A stretch of 5,560 nt of DNA from an uncultured Clostridia bacterium (GTDB lineage Bacteria; Bacillota; Clostridia; Oscillospirales; CAG-272): the NCBI GenBank assembly GCA_937894775.1, contig CALAXC010000196.1, positions 1 through 5,560 of the forward strand. The letters run 5' to 3'. Below, in pieces: positions 1 through 5,292 of this stretch. The notes below the pieces were generated by a model, which ran no database searches, was not told where the DNA came from, and worked only from the letters and a program-made list of their open reading frames with translations. Position numbers and translations under genes: made by a program. Positions within the stretch are counted from its first letter, which is position 1; every line of letters begins with the position of its first letter.

Positions 1-1032
1 ACCTTTTATGACGTACTGCATATTAGAGTCTATTCCGAGGAAAGTAAGACCGACAAAAATTATTCTGAGCAAAACTACGCCCATTATTACGCCTCTTATC
101 TTTCCTATACCGCCGACAAATGAAACTCCGCCTATTACGCATGCCGCTATTGCGTCAAGCTCATAGTTGAGTCCCGTCGCTGCGCTGTTTGAACCTATTC
201 TCGCGGCTTCGATAAATCCTGTTATTCCGTACATTATACCCGCAAGCACGAAAACTCCGATTATCGTTTTGTTCACCGAAACACCCGAAACGTTTGCCGC
301 TTCAGCATTTGAGCCTATTGCGAACATATTTTTACCAAACGTCGTTTTGTTCCATATAAAATACATTATTACGGTTATTATTATCGCATAAAAGATATAG
401 TTCGGTATCGACACTCCGCCTATCTTGAACATACTTCCCGTAATAAAGTTCGTGTATTTCGTATCAAGTCCCGATATCGACTGACCGTTGTTCGTTCCCT
501 GCATAAGATATATAAGCAGAGCACCGTAAGTTATAAGCTGTGTTGCAAGTGTAACTATAAATGGATGAAGCTTGAATTTTGCTGTGCAGAATCCGTTTAT
601 AAATCCTACCAGCGCACCTATCGCTATAACTATAAAAAATACCGCGAATATAGGCAATGTCGGAAGATTTGGAAACATTTTATTTGCATATCCGCTCGCC
701 TGAAGCAAGGATGCTGCAATACACGCTGTAACACCGACTATACGTCCTGCCGAGAGGTCTGTTCCCGTAAGGATTATACATCCCGCAATACCGAGAGCTA
801 TCGGAAGATTGGCTGCTGACAGCGATATAATATTTATTATTGACGAGATCGAAAGAAAACGCGGATCGTATATCTGTATTCCCACTATAGCTATTATCAG
901 CAGAATATACAACAGATTATCTATTAAAAATTCGCGCGTCGATCTCAGCTTTTCTTTTCTCGGCATTTCCTTGAATCGTAAAAATGCATTCTTCGGATTA
1001 AGCCTTTCAAAATTTGCTCGAAAATCACTCAT
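1..1032 (-). CDS. mglC: Galactose/methyl-galactoside ABC transporter permease MglC (3' end cut by window)
   Basis: This is the membrane-spanning permease of a sugar ABC importer; it would form the channel energised by MglA and fed by MglB. The frame is open for 344 codons to the left edge. It is very hydrophobic, with several predicted helices (for example about 38-54, 72-90, 126-149, 211-227 and 256-274). The family motif GTDLSAGR is at residues 90-97. The cytoplasmic coupling-loop pattern AIGSNAEAANVSGV lies near 238-251, and ELDAIAACVIGGVSF near 291-305. These match E. coli MglC closely from memory. By that comparison roughly 18-20 C-terminal residues lie outside the window. The N-terminus is about 20 residues longer than in E. 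coli and is basic. The ATG is supported by AAAGGAG (complement of 1042-1048), 9 nt upstream. Only 20 bp separate it from the mglA stop, so the two are surely co-transcribed. Isoleucine is encoded mostly by ATA. Confidence 0.93.
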   Translation of the reverse strand, partial: MSDFRANFERLNPKNAFLRFKEMPRKEKLRSTREFLIDNLLYILLIIAIVGIQIYDPRFLSISSIINIISLSAANLPIALGIAGCIILTGTDLSAGRIVGVTACIAASLLQASGYANKMFPNLPTLPIFAVFFIVIAIGALVGFINGFCTAKFKLHPFIVTLATQLITYGALLIYLMQGTNNGQSISGLDTKYTNFITGSMFKIGGVSIPNYIFYAIIITVIMYFIWNKTTFGKNMFAIGSNAEAANVSGVSVNKTIIGVFVLAGIMYGITGFIEAARIGSNSAATGLNYELDAIAACVIGGVSFVGGIGKIRGVIMGVVLLRIIFVGLTFLGIDSNMQYVIKG

Positions 1033-1052
1033 TTGATATTGCTCCTTTGATT

Positions 1053-2549
1053 TTAAACGTACTTAGTTGCGAGCGACATTATTTTTTCCTGATCCGCCTC
1101 CTCGCGTGAGAGCTCGCCTGCAAGCTTACCGCCGGACATAACTATAATTCGGTCGCAAACTCCCAACAGCTCGGGCATTTCACTCGATACCATAATAACC
1201 GATTTTCCTTGCTCCGCAAGATTTATTATCAGTTGATATATCTCATATTTTGCACCGACGTCGATGCCTCTTGTCGGTTCGTCGAGAAGAAGAACCTCGG
1301 GTTCGGTCAGAAGCCATCTGCCGAGAATGACTTTTTGTTGATTTCCGCCTGACAGAGTGCGGATCTTGGTCTTTTGCGAAGGCGTTTTTATTCGCATCTT
1401 TTTTATCGACCAATCGGTATCTTTTTTCATTTTTTTCTCGTTGAGAAAAATTCCTGCCGTTCTGTAACGGGAAAGCCCCGAGATCACGGTGTTTTCGGTG
1501 ATGTCGAGTATGCCGAATATTCCTGTTGAACGTCTTTCTTCTGTAAGCATAGCAAAACCGTTGTTCTTTGCTTCGCGTGAGTTCCTGTTTTTTACTTCTT
1601 TTCCGTTGAGAAATATTTTTCCTTCGCTTTTTGTTCTCAATCCGAACACTGTTTCCAGAAGCTCTGTTCTTCCTGCGCCGTCAAGACCTGCAACACCGAG
1701 TATTTCTCCCGCCTTTACTTCAAAAGAAACGTTGGAAAGAAGAGAGTGACGCCCCGAAAGATTTTCTACTCTGAGCGCTGTTTTTGACGGTTGATTTGTT
1801 TTTGGAGGGAATCTTTCTGTAAGCTCTCTGCCGACCATAAGCTTTATTATTTTATCGAGTGTAAGCTCGCTTGCTTTTTGTGTCGCGATATGCTTTCCGT
1901 CGCGCATGACCGTTATATCGTCGGATATTCGCATTATTTCTTCCATCTTATGAGAAATATATATGATAGCGCAGCCCTGCGCTTTAAGCTCGGCTATTAT
2001 TTCAAAAAGATGCTCTACCTCCTTATCGTTGAGCGACGAGGTAGGCTCGTCGAGAACTATGACCTTTGCGTTGTATGAAACCGCCTTTGCGATCTCTACC
2101 ATCTGGCGAGCCGATACCGAAAGATCGTTCATTATCGTTGAGGGCTTTATATCTATGTGCAGCTTGTCGAATATTTCCTTTGTGCTTTTTCGCATCTTGC
2201 TTTCAAGAGTGATAAAGCCGAGCGCGGTAGGGTAGCGGCCGAGCCATATATTGTCATTTACGCTTCTTTTTAGTGCCTGGTTAAGCTCCTGGTGTACCAT
2301 AGCCACACCGTTTTCAAGAGCCTCCTTCGGATTTTTAAAAGATACCTTTTTACCGTCGAGCAGTATCTCACCGCTGTCGGCGCTGTATATCCCGAAAAGG
2401 CATTTCATAAGTGTCGATTTTCCCGCACCGTTTTCTCCCATAAGAGCGTGTACAGTTCCTGCGCGAATCTTTACTGTTACATTATCGAGGGCTTTTACAC
2501 TCGGAAACTCTTTTGATATGTTATTTAATTCAAGCAAGTATTTTTCCAT
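1053..2549 (-). CDS. mglA: Galactose/methyl-galactoside ABC transporter ATP-binding protein MglA
   Basis: This is the cytoplasmic ATPase that powers sugar import, with two fused nucleotide-binding domains in 498 residues (E. coli MglA is about 506). NBD1 is canonical: Walker A GENGAGKST at 38-46, Q-loop Q87, signature LSVSARQM at 143-150, Walker B ending D167-E168 and switch histidine H200. NBD2 is the degenerate type usual in sugar ATPases of the RbsA/MglA/XylG group. Its P-loop is GLDGAGRTE (288-296) with no Lys, E337 replaces the Q-loop glutamine, and Ser456 replaces the switch His. It keeps LSGGNQQ (399-405) and Walker B ending D423-E424. The segments MVHQELN, YISHKMEEI, TEERRSTGI and DEPTRGIDVGAK are strongly MglA-like. 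The start is supported by AAGGA (complement of 2557-2561), 7 nt upstream. It is the middle gene of mglBAC. RbsA is the main alternative, but the MglB and MglC partners argue for Mgl. Confidence 0.95.
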   Translation of the reverse strand: MEKYLLELNNISKEFPSVKALDNVTVKIRAGTVHALMGENGAGKSTLMKCLFGIYSADSGEILLDGKKVSFKNPKEALENGVAMVHQELNQALKRSVNDNIWLGRYPTALGFITLESKMRKSTKEIFDKLHIDIKPSTIMNDLSVSARQMVEIAKAVSYNAKVIVLDEPTSSLNDKEVEHLFEIIAELKAQGCAIIYISHKMEEIMRISDDITVMRDGKHIATQKASELTLDKIIKLMVGRELTERFPPKTNQPSKTALRVENLSGRHSLLSNVSFEVKAGEILGVAGLDGAGRTELLETVFGLRTKSEGKIFLNGKEVKNRNSREAKNNGFAMLTEERRSTGIFGILDITENTVISGLSRYRTAGIFLNEKKMKKDTDWSIKKMRIKTPSQKTKIRTLSGGNQQKVILGRWLLTEPEVLLLDEPTRGIDVGAKYEIYQLIINLAEQGKSVIMVSSEMPELLGVCDRIIVMSGGKLAGELSREEADQEKIMSLATKYV

Positions 2550-2582
2550 AGTATTTTCCTTGATTTTTATTTGTATAGGCTG

Positions 2583-2617
2583 AGAGGGATTGCTTATATA
2601 AAATTCACAATCCCTCT
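2583..2617 (-). promoter_or_regulatory. Stem-loop in the mglB-mglA intergenic gap
   Basis: A perfect 10-bp inverted repeat, AGAGGGATTG (2583-2592) and CAATCCCTCT (2608-2617), encloses a 15-nt AT-rich loop. It lies in the 102-bp gap between the mglB stop and the mglA start. In the mgl mRNA the second arm is followed by a CAGCC-type stretch, not a U-run, so it is not a canonical terminator for the operon. Such hairpins after the binding-protein gene are known in other import operons to protect or partly terminate the upstream message and so give excess binding protein. That role is inferred here. Read on the plus strand, the second arm is followed by a T-rich stretch (2619-2637), so it could stop antisense transcripts. 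Confidence 0.7.
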
Positions 2618-2651
2618 GTTTTGTGTTTTATTTTTTACGAAGAAATAAGAT

Positions 2652-3746
2652 TTATTCTCCGAGGTATACCGCGTAGGGAATTCTGAGCTTTGATACACCG
2701 CTGTCGACAGAATAATCGCTCATACCGTCGAAGAGCGGTTTTGAATTGAGTGCGTTTTCAACACTTTTTTCTATAGCTTTTGCCATAGCGCTGCCGTCTT
2801 GCTTTATCGTTCCTGTCATTTTTTTGTCTTTTATAAGCTCTTTTGCGGCACTTGTTGCATCTACTCCGAATACGGGTATCGCTGTACTGCCTTCCATTCC
2901 TGTGTTATAGCCTGCCGAGTTGAGCGCTGAAATAGCTCCTTCTGCCATACCGTCATTGTTGCATATGATAAGCTCTACCATATTTTTACTTGCAGTCGAG
3001 TGAGAGGAAAGAATTGTAGTCATATATTCGTTTGCAGCCTGAGCCGACCATTTTCCGTCACGGTCAAGAAGATATTTATCCGAGTTTGAGGCATCATAAA
3101 ATTTTAAAGGCTTTTTTGATGCTGCGGAAAGCTTTTTGTTTGCGTTTTCAACAGAATACTGTGTGCGATAGATAGCTTCGTTATTTCCTTTTTCGCCCAT
3201 AAAGAGAACGTACGAGATCTCACCGTCACCGTTGAGGTCGACAGAGCCATAATTTTTAACGAGATAGTCGCCTATCATATCGCCCTGAAGCTTTCCCGCT
3301 TCTGCGGCATCTGTTCCTATAAATGCGCACTTATCGTAGCTTTTTACCGTTGCATCCGAAACCTCGCGGTTAAAGAAAATTACGGGGATGTTAGCTTCTT
3401 TTGCAAGTGAGATTATTCCGTTTGCCGCATCGTCGGAGCCGGTAGTAACTATGTTTACTACCAAAAGCTTTGCGCCCTTTGTTATAGCGGTCTGTATTTG
3501 TTCTGTCTGTGTTGTCTGATTGTTGTTCGAGTCGTGGTCCTGGTAACGTATTCCCGCTGATGAGAGAGTCTTGTCAAGCTCGGCACGAACGGTGGAAATA
3601 TATGGATCGCTGTAAGTGTAATAAAACACGTGTACGTCTGCGCTCATATCTTTTTTATCTCCGCAAGCCGAGAGTGAGAGAATAAGGATTGACAGAATGA
3701 CTATAAGAGAGATGAGCGGTTTTTTGAGGTTTGCTTTTCTTTTCAT
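2652..3746 (-). CDS. mglB: Galactose/glucose-binding lipoprotein MglB
   Basis: This is the extracellular sugar-binding lipoprotein that delivers hexose to MglAC. It has a basic N-terminus, a hydrophobic segment at 10-25 and the lipobox LSAC ending at Cys28, which predicts a lipid-anchored protein as in Gram-positives. The mature part is a periplasmic-binding-protein type 1 fold. The EF-hand-like calcium loop of glucose/galactose-binding proteins is present (DLNGDGEIS, 170-178), with the distant ligand Glu258. By recall of E. coli MglB, sugar-contact positions are kept at Asp47, Tyr49 (for Phe), Asn126, Arg194, Trp233, Asn264 and Asp296. Two others differ: Asn188 in place of His and Gln316 in place of Asn. 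The exact ligand is therefore open, although a hexose is likely. The start is supported by AAAGGA (complement of 3755-3760), 8 nt upstream. It is the first gene of the operon; 364 residues against about 332 in E. coli. Confidence 0.93.
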   Translation of the reverse strand: MKRKANLKKPLISLIVILSILILSLSACGDKKDMSADVHVFYYTYSDPYISTVRAELDKTLSSAGIRYQDHDSNNNQTTQTEQIQTAITKGAKLLVVNIVTTGSDDAANGIISLAKEANIPVIFFNREVSDATVKSYDKCAFIGTDAAEAGKLQGDMIGDYLVKNYGSVDLNGDGEISYVLFMGEKGNNEAIYRTQYSVENANKKLSAASKKPLKFYDASNSDKYLLDRDGKWSAQAANEYMTTILSSHSTASKNMVELIICNNDGMAEGAISALNSAGYNTGMEGSTAIPVFGVDATSAAKELIKDKKMTGTIKQDGSAMAKAIEKSVENALNSKPLFDGMSDYSVDSGVSKLRIPYAVYLGE

Positions 3747-3779
3747 TTTTATGATCCTTTCTTGTGAGGTGAAAATACT

Positions 3780-3808
3780 ATGATAATTGTGTCACGCAAG
3801 CTTTGAAA
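3780..3808 (-). promoter_or_regulatory. Candidate promoter of the mglBAC operon (weak)
   Basis: On the minus strand TATCAT (complement of 3780-3785) is a 5/6 match to a -10 box. With a 17-bp spacer it pairs with TTTCAA (complement of 3803-3808), a poor -35. The spacer contains the imperfect palindrome TTGTGTCACGCAA (3787-3799; 5 of 6 base pairs), a position where a regulator could bind. A poor -35 with a dyad in the spacer would suit an activated or repressed sugar operon. This is inference: other -10 choices such as TATTTT exist, and no known operator is recognised. Confidence 0.35.
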
Positions 3809-3814
3809 GTATGC

Positions 3815-3848
3815 AAAAAAAGAGTAATTTTTTAATTATTTTTTTAAA
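3815..3848. promoter_or_regulatory. Phased A/T tracts between divergent promoters
   Basis: Three homopolymer tracts, A7 (3815-3821), T6 (3828-3833) and T7 (3839-3845), have centres about 12 bp apart, close to the helical repeat. They lie directly upstream of the -35 box on the plus strand and upstream of the candidate mgl promoter on the other strand. Such DNA is expected to be bent and can act as an UP element for RNA polymerase. The function is inferred from base composition and position only. Confidence 0.4.
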
Positions 3849-3851
3849 TGC

Positions 3852-3880
3852 TTGACAACCGAAGAAATAGATAGTATAAT
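3852..3880 (+). promoter_or_regulatory. Consensus sigma-A promoter for the oxidoreductase gene
   Basis: TTGACA (3852-3857), a 17-bp spacer and TATAAT (3875-3880) match the housekeeping consensus at all twelve positions with ideal spacing. Transcription should start near 3886-3887, giving a leader of about 36 nt. The AT tracts just upstream would strengthen it. A promoter this strong implies either high constitutive expression or tight control by a repressor. Confidence 0.9.
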
Positions 3881-3884
3881 TAAA

Positions 3885-3900
3885 ATAGTTGAAAAACTAT
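3885..3900 (+). promoter_or_regulatory. Dyad at the expected transcription start (operator or 5' hairpin)
   Basis: ATAGTT (3885-3890) and AACTAT (3895-3900) form a perfect 6-bp inverted repeat around GAAA (3891-3894). It overlaps the predicted +1 of the consensus promoter. As DNA it sits where a repressor would block the polymerase. As RNA it would be a small 5'-terminal hairpin with a GNRA tetraloop. A second overlapping pair, TTGAAA (3889-3894) and TTTCAA (3904-3909), runs into the ribosome site at 3908-3913. The stem is AT-rich, so RNA stability is modest. Confidence 0.45.
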
Positions 3901-3922
3901 AAATTTCAAGGAGTGGAAAAAT

Positions 3923-5008
3923 ATGAAAAGAAATGTTAAAGTCGGTATAATCGGTTGCGGCGGTATCGCAAACGGAAAGCATATGCCTTCTCTTGCGGCT
4001 ATAGAAGGATGCGAGATGGTTGCTTTCTGTGACATAGTTCTCGAAAGAGCTGTTGCGGCAGCAGAAAAGTTCGGTGTTGAAGGTGCAAAGGTTTATGAGG
4101 ATTATAAGGAGCTTCTTAAGGATGAAAGCATCGAGGTAGTTCACGTTTGTACTCCTAACCGTTCACATAGCTTTATTACGGTTGATGCTCTTGAAGCAGG
4201 TAAGCACGTTATGTGTGAGAAGCCTATGGCTATCAACTCTGAGGAAGCAAAGAAAATGCTTGATGCGGCAAAGAGAACAGGTAAGAAGCTTACTATCGGT
4301 TATCAGGGACGCTTCCGCGATGATTCTCTTTATCTTAAGAGCGAGGCGGATGACGGATTTTTTGGAGATATTTATTATGCAAAGGCAACGGCTATCCGCC
4401 GTCGCGCAGTTCCTACGTGGGGAGTATTCCTCAACGAGTATGAGCAGGGCGGTGGACCTCTTATAGACATCGGTACTCACGCGCTTGATCTTACACTTTG
4501 GATGATGAATAACTATAAGCCCAAATACTGCGTAGGTACAGCTTACCATAAGCTTAACAATGATACCGATCAGGGTAATATGTGGGGCAACTGGGATCCC
4601 GAAAAGTTTACCGTTGAGGATTCTGCGTTTGGATTTATCGTAATGGAAAACGGAGCTACTATAGTTCTTGAGTCTTCTTGGGCTCTTAACTCTCTCGATG
4701 TTCGCGAGTCACAGACAACTATTTGCGGAACTAAAGCCGGTGCCGATATGATGGACGGACTTCGTATAAACGGTGTACGCAAGGGACGTCAGTATGTAAC
4801 CAAGCCCAGCTTCAGCGCAGGCGGAGTTGCATTCAATGAGGGAACTAAGGGTGAGAGCCCTGCTCTCAGAGAAGCTCGCGCTTGGCTCGATGCTGTTGTT
4901 AATGATACAGAAGTATTTACAAAGCCCGAAGAAGCTTTCGTTATTACGCAGATCCTTGAAGGTATTTACGAGTCTGCTAAGACAGGTAAGCCTTTCTATT
5001 TCAACTGA
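3923..5008 (+). CDS. Gfo/Idh/MocA family sugar oxidoreductase (YcjS-like glucoside dehydrogenase)
   Basis: This is a 361-residue cytoplasmic NAD(P)-dependent dehydrogenase acting on a sugar, glycoside or cyclitol. The N-terminal Rossmann domain carries VGIIGCGGIA at 7-16 (glycine-rich nucleotide loop), VCTPNRSH at 75-82 and the family CEKP motif (98-101, catalytic Lys100). The C-terminal domain has GGGPLIDIGTHALD at 176-189, with the usual Asp182 and His186. VPTWGVF (163-169), WDP...VEDSAFG (224-237) and CGTKAGA (268-274) recall E. coli YcjS, which oxidises C3 of glucosides; myo- or scyllo-inositol and L-glucose dehydrogenases are related. The substrate cannot be fixed from sequence. The start is supported by AAGGAG (3908-3913), 9 nt upstream. 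It is divergent from mglBAC, which suggests that it handles the imported sugar. Codon choice (CTT, GTT, GGT, mixed Ile codons) differs from ATA-rich mglC and fits stronger expression. It has no signal peptide. Confidence 0.9.
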   Translation: MKRNVKVGIIGCGGIANGKHMPSLAAIEGCEMVAFCDIVLERAVAAAEKFGVEGAKVYEDYKELLKDESIEVVHVCTPNRSHSFITVDALEAGKHVMCEKPMAINSEEAKKMLDAAKRTGKKLTIGYQGRFRDDSLYLKSEADDGFFGDIYYAKATAIRRRAVPTWGVFLNEYEQGGGPLIDIGTHALDLTLWMMNNYKPKYCVGTAYHKLNNDTDQGNMWGNWDPEKFTVEDSAFGFIVMENGATIVLESSWALNSLDVRESQTTICGTKAGADMMDGLRINGVRKGRQYVTKPSFSAGGVAFNEGTKGESPALREARAWLDAVVNDTEVFTKPEEAFVITQILEGIYESAKTGKPFYFN

Positions 5009-5042
5009 TATAAACGAATACATAATTAATAAAAAAGTTGTC

Positions 5043-5074
5043 TTGGCGCACCTGCTTTATCGCAGGTGCGCCAA
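5043..5074. terminator. Perfect 13-bp GC-rich hairpin after the oxidoreductase gene
   Basis: TTGGCGCACCTGC (5043-5055) and GCAGGTGCGCCAA (5062-5074) pair perfectly around a 6-nt loop (TTTATC), 34 bp after the stop codon. An A6 run (5031-5036) lies on the left, so on the minus strand the stem is followed by six bases and then T6, giving a usable terminator in that direction. In the plus direction the stem is followed by CTCTATTCG, with no T-run. It is the likely end of the oxidoreductase transcript by position and stem strength, but it is atypical for intrinsic termination in that direction. Confidence 0.65.
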
Positions 5075-5077
5075 CTC

Positions 5078-5169
5078 TATTCGCCTGCGGCGAGTGATAT
5101 GCACTTCGTGCGTGATATTGCCTTCGGCAGTGATATGCGCTTCGCGCGTTGGAAGTTACAAGGCGAATA
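5078..5169. repeat. 9-bp inverted repeats bounding the left half of the hairpin array
   Basis: TATTCGCCT (5078-5086) and AGGCGAATA (5161-5169) are a perfect inverted pair that brackets the GTGATAT/hairpin units of the left half. They could be the ends of a small repeat element or a closing stem. The first arm also takes part in the small hairpin TCGCC-TGC-GGCGA (5081-5093), so the two structures compete. Confidence 0.55.
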
Positions 5170-5248
5170 TAATATCACTGTGAGCGTAGCGAACAATATC
5201 ACTACGAGCTTTGCGAGTAATATCATGCTGACGAAGTCTGCATATCAC
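5081..5248. repeat. Head-to-head array of short hairpins with GTGATAT spacers
   Basis: GTGATAT occurs at 5094, 5112 and 5130, exactly 18 bp apart, each followed by an 11-nt hairpin with a TTC loop: GCAC/GTGC, TGCC/GGCA and GCGC/GCGC. A further hairpin, TCGCC/GGCGA, precedes them. After a short centre the spacer inverts to ATATCAC at 5172, 5196, 5220 (ending in T) and 5242. Between these lie 17-nt hairpins at 5179-5195, 5203-5219 and 5226-5242. Stem sequences differ between units while pairing is kept, which points to selection for structure. Left and right spacers are complementary, so the whole can fold as a ladder of 7-bp duplexes with hairpins projecting on both sides. I see no coding capacity. 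It resembles repetitive intergenic palindromes of Clostridia genomes, but I cannot assign a named family. Confidence 0.85.
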
Positions 5249-5256
5249 GAAAACTC

Positions 5257-5285
5257 TTTACAACTCATAACCTTTATGCTATAAT
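5257..5285 (+). promoter_or_regulatory. Extended -10 promoter that starts on the four-helix-bundle ATG
   Basis: TTTACA (5257-5262) is a 5/6 match to a -35 box. After a 17-bp spacer comes TATAAT (5280-5285), a perfect -10 preceded by TGC, the extended -10 element. The expected start of transcription is at about 5291-5293, while the gene's ATG begins at 5293. There is no Shine-Dalgarno sequence between the -10 and the ATG. The promoter begins 8 bp after the hairpin array ends. Confidence 0.85.
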
Positions 5286-5292
5286 ATTTTCA

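Noticed and set aside
565..1036. Two plus-strand open frames opposite mglC.
   Set aside because: They are antisense to the conserved permease, including its GTDLSAGR region, and have no translation signals of their own.
2251..2583. Plus-strand open frame antisense to the start of mglA, about 110 codons.
   Set aside because: It lies wholly opposite a clear MglA coding region, has no ribosome site or recognisable motif, and its composition is the complement of mglA codons.
3803..3817. Catabolite-response (cre) site near TTGAAAGTATGCAA.
   Set aside because: It lacks the central CG and most of the symmetry expected of a CcpA site.
3836..4144. Minus-strand open frame covering the promoter region and the start of the oxidoreductase gene.
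   Set aside because: It overlaps a perfect plus-strand promoter and the nucleotide-binding domain of a well-supported gene.
5094..5248. CRISPR array.
   Set aside because: The repeat is only 7 bp, the intervening sequences are self-complementary hairpins of 11 or 17 nt, and the spacer orientation inverts midway; no cas genes are near.
5066..5284. Plus-strand frame of 72 codons across the hairpin array.
   Set aside because: Its codons are made by the regular GTGATAT/hairpin units; the period of structure, not coding, explains it.
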